NCBI GenBank assembly: GCA_030035585.1
Contig: CM057477.1
Location: forward strand, 62,291,447 to 62,355,446
Direction of reading: 5' to 3'
Source: Dugong dugon
Taxonomy: Eukaryota > Chordata > Mammalia > Sirenia > Dugongidae
Length of the DNA: 64,000 nt
In this document: piece after piece, positions 34,496 to 45,786 of the stretch
Position numbering within the stretch: the stretch's first letter is position 1
How the letters are laid out: each line of letters starts with the position of its first letter
Notes under the pieces: generated by a model
The model's database searches: none
Told to the model about the DNA's origin: nothing
The model's input: the letters and a program-made list of their open reading frames with translations, nothing else
Program-made: the position numbers and the translations under genes

Positions 34496-36132
34496 TCTCC
34501 AAGATCCATCTGTTTGTATAGATCAAGTAGATATTTAGTAGATTTCCTATCTATTTCACTCCTAGGGACACCATGACTAAGTAGCCAATGCCATAAGTCC
34601 ATACAAGTCGGACTATTCTGATTATTGCTTTGACTCCTCTGTCCATTACTGTAACCACGCCCACCTTGTCTTTGTCGATTGAGTGCAGCCACTTGGCCCC
34701 TACTACCACAGGGTCCAATCAGCCCCATTGTAGTTAGGTATCTTAATTCAGTTAGGGCAGTTCCCACTGTCAAATCTGACTTACCTAAAACAACAATCAC
34801 AGCAGTCTTCAAGGATGCTGGAGCTCCCTTTACAAATTTGTTCCTCACAGTTGTGATAAAAGGTGTGTCCTCTGAACACTCCATGTGTGGGTCTGTGGGC
34901 TTAACTTGATAAATCCACCCTAGCACGCCAATTTCCCTAAGCCTTTGGATACCTTCTTCTACAGTATACCAAGGCAGGTCTGGTACTTCAACTTGATTTA
35001 GTGTCGGCCACCTCATAATCCATGCTTCAGCAACCCAACCAAATAAACTATTAGATCCTTTCCTAACTTCTCTAACTGAAACATTGAGGGAACAGTCTGT
35101 GCTCAGTGGACCCATATCAATAAACTCAGACTGATCCATCTTTATGTTCTTTGCACCATTATCCCACACCCTTAGTAGCCATGCCCACACATGGTTTCTG
35201 TGTTTACGTATTAGAAAACTCAGGTAGTTCTTTTGGACTGTAGCGTACCTCCTCCTGGGTCACACTTCGTACTTCACCTTTTGGGGCTGACTGGGACTTA
35301 AGCCTAGTTATAGGTCTAGAAGCCAGAATCAGTAGTGTGGAATTGTTCTGAGAACATTCAGAATTATCTTGTAAAGCATCTGCCTCAGGCGATGCTCCAG
35401 GCAATGACTCAGGCAAGTGTTCTTTAGAGGCAGCTGGGCTAGGGCTAATCACCTCAGATGGGAGTGGAGAGGCTAATGGTTTTTCTGGGCAGGGTGGTTT
35501 AGCAGAGAAACATGAAGTAATCTCTTCAGATGGAACTGGTTTGCTGGCAGGAGTGATTCAACAGAATTTACAGGCTCAGTATCCCCAGCTTCCTGATTAT
35601 CTGCCCATATGTCCCCATCCCAAGTCTCAGGATCCCATCTCTTCCTAATCGATGCCCTTACTTTAACTTCAGACACCTCTCAAGGTTTGCAATTGAGTAG
35701 GCGTTGTAATTCAGCCACTCTTACAATAAGACTCTGGGTTTGGTTTTCAGCAATTTCAGCTCTGTTACTACAAGAAATAAGGCTTTCTTTCAAAGCACAA
35801 GTGGAAGCCTTGAGGTCAAGTATGTGGAACTTGAGCCTTGACTCTGAAGCCCTGAGCGCATCTCTTTCCTTCATCAGTTTGTCCAGCGAAAGTAGGACAA
35901 ACCAACCAGCTTCCTTATGCTTCTCATTCTGACAAAGCTGTAGAAAGATATCACACATGTGTTCACCCCGAGCCTCACCTTTCACCAATACCTGATCTAC
36001 CGGTGGTGATATTTTGCATATTTGTATCGCCACCTCGCTCCATGGACTAGCAGTGACCTCTTTACTGCTGGAAGCAGCGTCATCAACGTCTTTATGACTA
36101 ACCAGACTTGAGAACCAATTTAGAAAACTCAT
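34492..36132 (-). pseudogene. ERVL gag remnants
   Basis: Gag forms the particle core. The likely start is 36132 (MSFLNWFSSLVSHKDVDD), a 150-codon stretch with a coiled-coil-like middle (LDKLMKERDALRASESRLKF). Shorter fragments lie at 35676-35473 and 35452-35204. A 232-codon stretch at 35190-34492 covers a capsid-like part (SLFGWVAEAWIMRWPTLNQV) and a Gly/Arg/Gln-rich tail (RQRQGGRGYSNGQRSQ). No CCHC zinc knuckle is seen. At least three breaks interrupt the reading. Assignment is by position and composition plus resemblance to ERVL gag. Confidence 0.8.
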
Positions 36133-36156
36133 CTTTACTATTTTGTTTCTCTAGAA

Positions 36157-36171
36157 CCACTCCCGATACCA
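36157..36171 (-). promoter_or_regulatory. tRNA-Leu-type primer-binding site of the ERVL provirus
   Basis: The minus strand reads TGGTATCGGGAGTGG two bases inside the 5' LTR. It is complementary to the 3' end of a tRNA-Leu with only one or two differences from Leu sequences as I recall them. The L in ERVL refers to this primer. Confidence 0.88.
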
Positions 36172-36173
36172 AA

Positions 36174-36664
36174 TGTCTTAGGCTGGGTTCTCTAGAGAAG
36201 CAAAACCAGTAATGTGTATAAATATATACATATATATATAGAGAGAGATTATATAAAGGAAACAGCTAACACGATTGTAGAGGCTAAAATGTCCCAAGTC
36301 CATGGATCAGGGTACAGGCCTCTCCCAAGTCACACAGCTGCAGAAGCTGGCAAGCCCAAGATTGGCAGGTCGGAGAGCAGGGCTCCCGCTCACAGGCTGT
36401 GCAGATCGACGAATCCCAGGTTCGGCAGATAAGCTGACAGTTCAAGTCCCAAGAACGGAAGATGAGACGACAGGAAGCAGCCTCAGGATCCAGAGAGAGC
36501 AAAAAGCCAGGACATCTGCTTATATACAGATGTGGGCCACACCCCCAAGGAGACTCCCTTTCATCTGATTGGCTACTCACAGTGTATTCAGTCATGAGAG
36601 TGATTACATTAAAACACTGAGAATTGTGGCCCAGCCAAGTTGACACACAATCTTAACCATCCCA
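36174..36664 (-). repeat. 5' LTR of the ERVL provirus
   Basis: Partner of 30860-31354. About 29 substitutions in about 480 aligned bases by eye. It carries the same TATA-like 'tatataagcaga' and a shorter (TA)n(GA)n tract. Confidence 0.93.
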
Positions 36665-36669
36665 CATAC

Positions 36670-37181
36670 ATACATAAAAAAATACACACATCCGTAAAAA
36701 AATGGACGACATAGGCATTTTGTCGGTTGCAGTAATGACTCCACTTGTGGAAGGTTCTGGATCATCTGGATTATACCTGGGAAGGGGGATGGTGTTTCTA
36801 GTTACCAATTAGTGAGAGTCATCTGTATGGTCCTTGTATGTGCTGCAACATTGTATGTAGTACATATTACTAATGATAAGATGTACAAAAACAAAGAAAC
36901 AGATGGTCATAAGTGCAGTTCATCATAACTCAAATATGTCATAAATTGGGGACTACCTGTATATTCAAGTATTTAAAATTTCAATGAAGCATGCATGGTG
37001 GGTATACATTTCAATACATTTCAATACATTTCCAAAACAGCAGTTCTTCTGCATTTTCCTCTCTTTTTCTATGCTTCCCTCCACTATTGATCGTGATGAT
37101 CTTTCCCTAGTTTTATTTCCATCAGTAGAATTACCTTATCTCAAGTTATCCAGACTTGGGCATCTCTGGATTAATCAACAC
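36670..37181. other. No recognised feature
   Basis: About 510 bp of flank, A/T-rich near the provirus, with a short direct repeat 'tttcaatacatttcaataca' at 37008-37030. No gene supported. Confidence 0.4.
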
Positions 37182-37677
37182 TGTTATGGATTGAATTATG
37201 TCCCCCCAAAATGTGTATCAAGTTGGCTAGGCAATGATTCTCAGTACTGTGTGGTTGTCCATCATGATGTGATTATCCTATGTATTGTAAATCCTACCTC
37301 TATGATGTTAATGCAGCAGGATTAGAGGCAGTTATGTTAATGAGGCAGGACTCAATCTATAGGATTAGGTTGTATATTGAGATATAAAAGAGAGAATTAA
37401 GCAGAGAGGATAGGGACCTTATGCCACCAAGAATGAAGAACCAGGAGGGGAGCACATCCTTTGGACCCAGGGTCCCTGAGCTGAGAAGCTCCTAGACCAG
37501 GGGAAGAATGATGACAAGGACCTTCCACCAGAGCCGACAGAGAAAGAAAGCCTTCCCCTGGAGCTGGCACCTTGAATTTGGACTTATAGCCTCCTAAACT
37601 GTGAGGGAATAAATTTCTCTTTGTTAAAATCATCCACTTGTGGTATTTCTGTTATACAGCACTAGATAACTAAGAAA
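37182..37677 (+). repeat. Solo MaLR LTR, same family as the 21677 provirus
   Basis: Starts tgttatggattgaattatgt and ends 'acagcactagataactaaga'. It shares 'tctatgatgttaatg', 'gagatataaaagagagaa' and 'gtccctgagctgagaagctc' with the provirus LTRs. It is more diverged than those two are from each other. Confidence 0.9.
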
Positions 37678-37850
37678 AACTCCATACTGTTACCAATAGC
37701 AACCTCTAAGCATGAGCCACTAGGATGACAGGAAGCCCAGTGAACCAGGCTTACCCAAACTGCTTATCAGAGCAAAAGAAACTTTTTCTTTAGACATAGC
37801 TTTAAGGAGAAAAATTGTTTTTCTTTCAACTAATACTAATGTATTTAGTA

Positions 37851-37915
37851 ATTGTTGTTAGTTACCCTCCAGTCAGCTCTGACTCATGGTGACCTTATGT
37901 ATGACAGAACACAAA
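37851..37915 (-). mobile_element. AfroSINE tail fragment
   Basis: Only the RTE-like tail is present ('ccagtcagctctgactcatg'). Confidence 0.6.
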
Positions 37916-38898
37916 AAAAGGTTTAAACACAGAAGAAAACATTCTTTGATGGTAACGAAGGTGGAGAGGGAAGGAGAGGGGCATTAACTAACTAGTTAGT
38001 AGACAAGAATTATCTTAGGTGAAGGGAAGGACAACACACAATACAGGGGAAGTCAGCACAACTGGACTAAACCAAAAGCTAAGAAGTTTCCTGAATACAA
38101 CCAAACACTTCAATGGACAGAGTAGGGGGTTGGGGGTCTGGGGACCATGGTTTCAGGGGACATCGAGGTAAACTGGCATAACAAAGTTTATTAAGAAAAT
38201 GTTCTGCATCCCATTTTGGTGAGTGGTGTCTAGGGTCTTAAAAGCTAGCAAGTGGCCATCTAAGATGCATCAATTGGTCCCAACCTACCTGGAGCAAAGA
38301 AGAATAAAAAGACACAAGGAAAATATTAGCCCAAGAGACAAAAATGGCCAAATGGTAAACCGGAGACTTCATCAGCCTGAGAGCAGAAAAAGTAGGTGGT
38401 GCCTGGCCACCACCAATGACCACCCTGACAGGGAACACAACAGAGAGTCCCTGACAGCAGGAGAAAAGTAGGGTGCAGAACTCAAATTCTAGTAAAAAGA
38501 CAAGACTTAATGGTCTTACTGAGACTGGAGGGACCCTGGAAGATGCAGCCCCCAGACTCTCTGTTAGCCCCAAACTGAAACCATTCCTGAAGCCAACTCT
38601 CCAGACAAAAATTAGACTGAACTATAAGACATAAAATGATCCTTATGAGGAGTGTGCTTCTTAGCTCAAGTAGATATATGAGACTAAATGGGCAGCTCCT
38701 GTCCGGAGGCGAGATGAGAAGGCAGAAAGAGACAGGAGCTGGTTGAATGGACACAGGAAATCTGGGGTGGAAAAGAAGAGTGTGATGTCACATTGCAGGG
38801 AGAGCAGCTAAGGTCACATAATAATGTGTGTATAAATTTTTGTATGAGAAACAGACTTGGACTATAAACTTTCACTTACAGCACAATTTAAAAAAAAA
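37916..38898 (+). mobile_element. 5'-truncated L1 (3' UTR only)
   Basis: Matches the L1 3' UTR at 14480-15100 ('cagtacaggggaa...', 'ggaccatggt', 'gagtggtgtctagggtctta'). It ends in a different terminal module ('tttcacttacagcacaattt' plus poly(A) at 38889). A possible TSD (acacaaaaaaagg near 37909 and acacaaagaaag near 38908) is weak. Confidence 0.88.
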
Positions 38899-39488
38899 GT
38901 GATTACACACACAAAGAAAGTTCCTTTGGTTTGGTCTCTTTTCACAGATAATAATGTTAGACCCAAACCAAGGCAGATAAGTGACTGTGCAGCCACCTCC
39001 CTCCACTTTGCTAAACCTTCCCTTAATTTAACGAAGGTATCAGAGGGGAAAATAAAAATGTCCTTTGGGTTTCAAATAAATTTTTTCATTCTTCATCTCA
39101 GATTCTAAGGGAGGCTTGTATTCCTTCTACCTCTGAATTCTGGCTGGCTAAGGAAGGTGTATCTTTTCATATTCCTAGTCAAGTTTGATTTAGGAGATAA
39201 TATTGGAGACATTATTCCCTGTCCTAGAATGTGACCCAGCTGGAGCGGGACTCATAAGAACTCACAAGGACACATCAGTTGTGCCCTGAGGTATGACAAT
39301 AGCTAGGATAATCTTGGAAAACAACTTTTAGGGAAATTTTCACATAAACAAATCATAAAACACAGCACAAAAGACCCACATACTTTCCACACTCATCTTT
39401 TTTATTAGCATTTAGTGAATAGTAAGATTTGTTCGACCAATGAGGACCCTCCTGACTGTCGTTACTGAAATCTGTACCAGTGATAGTT
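38899..39488. other. Unrecognised, possibly part of an old LTR
   Basis: No gene. Together with 40357-40720 it is one locus split by the L1 insertion at 39505. The right part has tandem units and 'aaataaaactttgtgat', an LTR-like polyadenylation region. Family unknown. Confidence 0.35.
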
Positions 39489-40356
39489 AAGAAAGAAGTT
39501 TCAATGGGGTCTTAAAAGCCTGTGAGCAGCCATCTAAGATACTCCACTGGTCTCATCCCTTCGGGAGCAAGTGAGAATGAAGAGAACAGGATACAAGGAA
39601 AAGATTAGTCCAAAGAACTAATGGATCACAGCTACCAAGGCCTCCACCAGACTGAGTCCAGTACAGCTAGACGGTGCCCGGCTACCACCACTGACTGCTC
39701 TGACCGGGATCACAACAGAGGGTTCTGGACAGAGCTGGAGAAGGATGTAGAACAAAATTCTAACACACAAAAAAGACCAGATTTACTGGCCTGAAAGAGA
39801 CTAGAGAAACCCCGAGAGTATGTCCCCCAGAGACCCTTTTAGCTCAGTGGTGAAGTCACTTCCGAGGTTCACCATTCATCCAGGGATTGAACAGCCCCAT
39901 AAAACAAAACGGGACTAACGAAGCACAGCAGTCCAGGGACAAGGGCCGGTAGGCAGAATGGGACAGGAAAGCTGGTGATAGGGAACCCAGGGTTGAGTAA
40001 GGACAGTGTTGACATGTAGTGACATGTCATAGAGCAGCATGTGTACTAACTGTTTAATGAGAAACTATTTTGTTCTGTAAATCTTCATCTAAAGTGGGAA
40101 TAGCAGCACAACTGGAAGAACATAATTGATGTCACTGAACTGTGCAAGTAGTTTTTAAAATGGTGTATATTTTCACCAAAAAAAAAAAAAAGGTCGAGAA
40201 GGGAGAGGGTTGACATGTTGTGGGGTTGTTAACCAATGACATAAAACAATATGTGTACCGTTCAATGAGAAACTATTTCTTCTGTAAACCTTCACCTGAA
40301 GTACAATAATAATTTAAAAAAAAAAAAAAAAAAAGAAAGAAAGAAAGAAGTTTCAA
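39489..40356 (+). mobile_element. 5'-truncated L1 tail with exact 16-bp TSD
   Basis: The insert is 39505-40340. Flanks aagaaagaagtttcaa are at 39489-39504 and 40341-40356. It begins within the 3' UTR ('ggggtcttaaaagcctgtga') and shows the same two-step terminal structure as the full-length L1 at 7734, so it belongs to the same subfamily. It ends in poly(A) followed by (GAAA)n. Confidence 0.95.
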
Positions 40357-40450
40357 AATGTAGGATCACAGTTTCTAGCCAATCTATGAAAAGGTGAAGC
40401 TTTCAATGGTTTTGCCCATTTGTAATGCTAATATATGCTGATGATTGTGT

Positions 40451-40670
40451 AACGTTCCTTGGACTAGGGCAGACATGACTCTAGCAGCATGCTTGTCCAT
40501 TTTCCCATTCTTGCCTATTTTGTAATATTCTTTGGACTTGGGCAGACAAGGCTCTAGCAGCAGGCTTGTCCGTTTTCCCATTCTTGCTTATTCTGTAATA
40601 TTCCTTGGATTCAGGCAGACATTAGCTCTGGCAGCATGCTTGTCTGCTTCCCGCTTTTGCCTTTTTGAAT
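40451..40670 (+). repeat. 73-bp tandem repeat, three copies
   Basis: Units start at 40451, 40524 and 40597, each beginning like 'aatattccttggact' and containing 'agcagcatgcttgtcc' and 'cccattcttgcc'. The period is exactly 73 bp twice. The third copy decays after about 40660. The period is not a multiple of three, so the apparent minus-strand open frame across it is not a repeat protein. Confidence 0.9.
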
Positions 40671-40719
40671 ATATGCCAAATAAAACTTTGTGATATTTTT
40701 TCCGTACAACAAGTTCCAG

Positions 40720-41788
40720 TATCTTCCATTGAAATATTGGATCTGTGTATCAAAATGAGTCCCCTCACTGTTCACCTTGGGCTTTTTCTATCGTATCCAT
40801 CTGGAGGTAGAAAATGAACTTCTTTCCTTGCTTTTCACACATAAACACACGCACACAGTCTTTATATCTACTTTGCTGTACTTTATATTTGCTTTTTGAC
40901 CTGTTAAAACAAAAGTAATATTAAGCCAATAGTAGAAATCAATTAAAGTTTATTTAATACGTGATTTGTATAGCAGGGCAACATTTCTGACTAGAGTCAA
41001 AAGTGTTCCTAAGGAGAAAAATCTTTCACAGATTCTCATACTCCAGCTTATCACTAGTAATTATATATTACTATGGAAACGGGGCCAAAATAGTGTTTAC
41101 ATAATAATTTGCAGACATGCAGGATTCCATACAGCATTTTCTGGAGGAACGATTCAAATAATTACTGATTGACATTAAAACATAGCTTCTAGTCTGACCT
41201 TTGGAATTACTGTTGTCAAAACTGGCTGCATATGGTAAGTCTTTAAAAGAGCACATGCCCAAGTCAAACGTTCTTTAGTAATCGGTATTGTTTAACTTAA
41301 AGATGACTTTCAGGGCAGTTTCAATTAAGGTTCAAGGCTTAAAGATTACTTCAGGGCAATAATTTTGGGTAGGTCATCTCAACCTTGATGGCTCCAGAAA
41401 TAGCTGGATTCCATGAGATTTAAAAATTCCATTCCTCAGTCCTTTCATCAAGGCTTGGATAAATGAAGGGGTTTACATCATAGCAATGCAAACAAAGCAA
41501 TTAAAAATTGAATATCATATAAATATTTTTCCAGTCAATTGGGGCTTACTCTCAGGTTGCTCAACATGCTTCTCTCACTTCTACCCCCATCCTCGCTAGC
41601 AAAAAAAAAATTATACTTCCATTGTCTTATTGTCTTATGCAGAGCAATTCAACCTTCTTTTTGTTCCATCTTTTCCTTCCATAATTTTCCTGCCTAACTC
41701 TTCACATTAGTCTGGCTTATCCACGTAGGAGAAATTCTGAAGCCAGCTATTAAAATAGTCTATTTTCATCCCAATTATGTTACATTAA
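40720..41788. other. No recognised gene or repeat
   Basis: About 1.07 kb, A/T-rich in the middle. No coding signature is visible on either strand. Confidence 0.4.
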
Positions 41789-42004
41789 AGGAGCCCTAGT
41801 GATGCTGTGGTTAAGCACTCGACTGCTCATCCAAAGGTCAGTGGTTTGAACGCACCCATCGGCTGTGGGAGAAAGATGTGGCAGTCTGCTTCTGTAAAGA
41901 TTTACAGCCTTGGAATCCCTATGGGGCAGTTCTACTCTGTCTTATAGGGTTGCCATGAGTCGGAATTGACTTGACTGCAACGGGTTTGGATTTTTGGGTT
42001 TGAT
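41789..42004 (+). mobile_element. AfroSINE-type SINE, full length
   Basis: Complete: head 'ggagccctagtgatgctgtg' with box B 'ggtcagtggtttgaacgc', body 'gtggcagtctgcttctgtaa', 'ggcagttctactctgtctta', tail 'gttgccatgagtcggaattg', end 'gcaacgggtttgg'. A good reference copy for this window. Confidence 0.93.
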
Positions 42005-42574
42005 GTTACATTAAGACTATCCACAACCCCAGTGAGTAATGCATCTCTCAGCGAATAACGGTCCTTGACAATTTAGTGGCAAGTTCCACTCTCTCACCTT
42101 AGTTCTCCTTCTTAGAATTTGAGACAACTGCTACTTGTCTTATGTTCAGAAACCCAGAGTGCATGATTAATCAACCCTTAAATAATATTCCATCCTGGAG
42201 ATGACCTGCTTCTTGCTGAGGAAGCTGTTCTTAATTTTCCAAAACTCTTGAGGCCACTGGCTAGAGGTGAAGAGACAGACGGTGAGGCAAGAGAAGCTGC
42301 CAGCTGGGAAGACTCTCAGCACAACTGAGGTGGGAAGGAGAGGGTGCCAATAGAAGGATGGATAGGCAGAGTGTAGGTGACTCCACCGGAGGGGAACCAG
42401 AGAAGGGACCATGGCAGAGAGAGACCTGGAAATTTTCACTTGTCTGGGAATCCTGCTAAGGAAAATTTGGAGATTGGAAATTAGGTCCTGCTCCGTTGGA
42501 TGATTACCCCTGTTTTGTCCTTTGTTGATGGCAACCAGTCATCTTTTTCTCTTTTCTATTTCTTTTACCCTGCC
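42005..42574. other. No recognised feature
   Basis: About 570 bp without a supported gene or repeat. Confidence 0.4.
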
Positions 42575-42962
42575 ACCTGTCTGTCAGTTTGTTATACTGT
42601 AGTGGCTTACATGCTGCCATGATGCTGGAAGCTATGCCACTGGTATTTCAAATACCAGCAGGGTCACCCATGATGAATAGGATTCAGTGGAGCTTCCAGA
42701 CTAAGATAGACTAGAAGGAAAGACCTTGTGATTTATTTCTGAAAATTAGCCAGTGAAAAGTCTATGGATCACAACAGCACATTGTTCAATATACTGCTGG
42801 AAGATGAGCCCCCTAGGTTGGAAGGCACTCAGAATACACAGTGGCTGCAACAGTGAACTCAAGCATACCAACAATCATGAAGATGGCACAGGACCAGGCA
42901 ATGTTTCGTTCTGTTGTACATGAGGTCGCCAAGAATCGGAGCCTACTTAAGAGCAACTAACA
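42575..42962 (+). mobile_element. SINE of the tRNA-Gly/RTE-tail type, head missing
   Basis: Body 'cacctgtctgtcagtttgtt', 'gccatgatgctggaagctat', 'gagcttccagactaagatag', 'cagtgaaaagtctatggatc' and tail 'gatggcacaggaccaggcaa', 'ggtcgccaagaatcgg'. It matches the SINE at 44133 but includes an extra 'ctggtatttcaaataccag' stretch. Confidence 0.85.
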
Positions 42963-44132
42963 TTTCTTTTACCTTATGATCAACATTTCCAGTTAATATT
43001 TGTTGAACACCAAGCATGGGGTAGATATTTAGGGAACAGACTGAGAAGAAAAGCCTGGACACTTTCTTGGAAAACTTTTGGGGTTTTTTCCAGAGGCACC
43101 TGATTCTTGTAGAACTCCTGTGCTGGGTGACTTTATAAAGCAAATGTTAAACTCATTTATCCCAGATTCAGCCCCACTGTCTTCAAACTTGGGTCATGAA
43201 GAAAACGGTGGGAATTAGTGAAATCCAGTTATGCCAAATACATGGACTTTGTCCTACAAATGGAATGTCTTTGTAAAAGTGAAGAATACCTCAGAAGGTA
43301 TACACTTACAAAGTGGAAAGACATTCAGCTGTAGAAGGCTGCCAGCCCTTAGGAATGTGGACAGACGGGGCGCCTGAAGGATGGAGCCTGGCCTCAGTGA
43401 ATCCTTCCAGCAACACTTCAGAGGGGAAGCCACCAGCCAGTTTCTCCTCATGGAAACCTTTTTGCCATCAAAGAAAAATTAGATCTCCCCCCTCATTTAA
43501 TTACGAAGATTTTTGCTAAACTAAATGCACTAAGAGGCTGGGAGCCAACATCTACAAAGGAGAAATCTCAGACTCCCTTACTTTCTGCTGGTCTGTGCTT
43601 CTTTGAAAATGACGCTGTGTGATGGAAAATGTGGTAAAAGTTTTAACATTTGTGCTAAAAGGAAAAACACCTTTCCTTTCCTTGACATTGTCCAGTGCAC
43701 CTGGCAAGACGGTGACCAGCTGAGTGAAAAGGCACTTGTGCACAATCCAGCTGAGCTGTCAGCTGAGCTCAGTCAGCAGTGAGTTGGAAACAAAAACTCC
43801 AGGAAAATAACCTGTAGCTGAAGATACACTATATTGCTGGTGTTGGAATAGTAGATTCCATTTTTTTTGAGTTGACAAGAAATAGGCCATTCAACTTCAA
43901 AGAAATGTTCTTGAGAAAATATCCCAAACTATAACACTTTTATCTTATATTATGTTTATTTATTTTTATAATCTCTAGTACACAAGGGGAGAGAATTAGA
44001 AGTAGTTAAAAAAAAATTCTCCATAAAGTAGTAAGTATTTGCTGTATAATTTCCAATGTGATGCCAGCCCTTTAGAAAGTTGAGTGGGGGAAGAGGCAGG
44101 ATATAGGGACACCTAATCATTCCTATGTGAGG
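42963..44132. other. Single-copy DNA, nothing recognised
   Basis: About 1.17 kb. Short open frames exist but show no domain, conserved motif or splice context that I can support. Confidence 0.4.
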
Positions 44133-44482
44133 ACATTGGTTGTTCAGTGGTAGAATTCTCTCCTTCCATGTGGGAGACCAGGGATCGATTTCTGGCCAAT
44201 GCACCCCATACGCAGCCACACTCATCTGTCAGTGGAGGCTTGTGTGTTGCTATGATGCTGAACAGGTCTCAGCAGAACTTCCAGACAAAGACAGACTAGG
44301 AAGAAACGCCTGGCAATCTACTCACCAAAAAAATCAGCCAATCAAAACCCTCTGAATCATCATAGTCTGACCCCTAACTGATCATAGGGATGGCACAGAA
44401 CACACAGTGTTTCATTTTGCTGTGCATGGGGTCGCCATGAGTTGGAGGCAGACTCGACAGCAGTTAGAAACAGTAATTCCTA
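44133..44482 (+). mobile_element. SINE with tRNA-Gly-derived head and RTE-like tail
   Basis: 44133-44202 folds as a tRNA-Gly: 'cattggttgttcagtggtag' (box A region), anticodon-loop TCC, 'gggatcgatttctggccaat' (box B arm), acceptor strand ccaatgc. The body follows ('gtcagtggaggcttgtgtgt', 'gcagaacttccagacaaaga') and the RTE-like tail ('gatggcacagaacacacagt', 'ggtcgccatgagttggagg'). The head differs from that of the common AfroSINEs here, while the tails agree. Confidence 0.88.
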
Positions 44483-45585
44483 TAAATTTTCTCTCTAATT
44501 CAGCCAGAAGGGAATTCATGTTGTTCTTTGCTTGATTCCTGAACAGGTGTCCCCAGTTGGAGGAAAAAAAAAGGTTGTGGGGAGAGTAGGAGTTTCTACA
44601 CTTAGCTTCTCCAGTGTCTTTATTCAAACATTGCTGAAATTTTTTGGAAATAATCTATTTGAAAAATGGAAATGCAGATGCTTCCTAATAGACCTTGATT
44701 GTTACAAATTTTGAAATTGTATTCAGAAAGGTGAAGATAGTACAGATGTTTCTATCTGCCCTTGTATGAGTGAGGTGGCACCACGCAGTCACCCAGCACT
44801 GTCACCTCCCTGTCCTGATGTCCAGGCTGACTTGAGATGCTTCAGAGTCTGTGCATAGCATTAAAGAAGGCTGTACCAATGGCTTCGCCAACACTAAATT
44901 CCCCAGTCAGCTTCTGGGCCCCTTTAAACTGCTAACAAGACGACCCTTGTTCTGTAAAATCTATCCCCTCTTGCCAACACACACACATATACAAAAACAC
45001 AACTGTTGGGCAAATAAATCTTTCCAGAGAAAATAGATTCCTTTCCAATTCAGTCAACTGTACTGAGCTGGAAAGGGAAGAATGTTATTTTTCCAGGATG
45101 AAGGGAAAACAAGATCACTCCTTGTTTACCCTGTCTAGCCCATTTCAAAAGAAGGTCAGTTTAATGCCTTCATTTTAAAAAAAAATTCTCCAGTGTTGTT
45201 TATCAGAAGCCACTTGGTTCCTTTCAGCCTGAGAATCACACACGGGCACTCTGTAGTTTTTCTCTTTGACCTAAGACACACATGGCAGGGCTGACTTCCC
45301 TGACTCTCTGGGGATGTTGAAAGTGGTGGGAGTGAGGAGGACAGAGGGTGGGGACAGAATCTGGTGATGCAGGATTCTCAGCTATTGGCTAGTGTCTCTA
45401 TCGCCAGTCCATCTCCCATCCAAATCACTGAGCATGAGAGATTGAGCTTATGAGTCAGTCTCCACTTCATTCAAGGCCACATACATCTTTTATGCTTACT
45501 TTTGTCTATATTCCCCTTAATTTGAGAACCTGGATCAGTCCCCAGGAGCATGAGAAAACATAGAGTAATGAAGTGCTTGGAGTTC
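44483..45585. other. Single-copy DNA, nothing recognised
   Basis: About 1.1 kb with no supported gene. A short (CA)n-like stretch is at 44978-45000. Confidence 0.4.
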
Positions 45586-45786
45586 CTGGGTAGTGCAAAG
45601 AGTTAACAAGCTCAGCTGCTAATCTAAAGGTTGGAGGTTCGAATCCACCCAGAGGTGCCTCAGAAAAAAGTCCTGGGGATCTACTTCCAAAAAAAATCAG
45701 CCATTAAAAACCTTATAAAGCACAGTTCTGTTCTGACCCACATGGGATCGCCATGAATCAGAGTCAACTCAATGGCAACTGGTAAT
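45586..45786 (+). mobile_element. AfroSINE-type SINE
   Basis: Head 'ggagttcctgggtagtgcaa', box B 'ttggaggttcgaatccaccc', body 'ggggatctacttccaaaaaa', tail 'gatcgccatgaatcagagtc'. Belongs to the 'gaggtgcctcag' variant. Confidence 0.9.

Larger units (their letters stand above)
30855..36669 (-). mobile_element. ERVL-type endogenous retrovirus, nearly complete provirus with 5-bp TSD
   Basis: A minus-strand provirus: 5' LTR 36174-36664, tRNA-Leu-type primer site, gag remnants, pol with RT, RNase H and integrase, a dUTPase domain, polypurine tract, 3' LTR 30860-31354. Matching catac flanks lie at 30855-30859 and 36665-36669; the low-complexity flank leaves the exact LTR edge ambiguous by about 2 bp. 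The dUTPase after integrase, the Leu primer and lack of an env are hallmarks of the ERVL group. It is defective: stops, frameshifts, a changed RT active site and no detectable protease. LTRs differ by about 6 percent by eye. Confidence 0.95.

Noticed and set aside
37909-38920. TSD for the L1 at 37916
   Set aside because: The only candidate is an A-rich near-repeat with a mismatch, which could arise by chance.
40384-40581. 65-codon minus-strand protein
   Set aside because: It overlaps the 73-bp minisatellite, whose period breaks the frame between units.
43313-43519. Small host gene in single-copy DNA
   Set aside because: The 68-codon frame has no recognisable domain, and similar frames occur by chance throughout.
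44133-44202. A tRNA-Gly gene
   Set aside because: The tRNA-like segment lacks the first acceptor G, has further changes, and continues directly into a SINE body and RTE-like tail.
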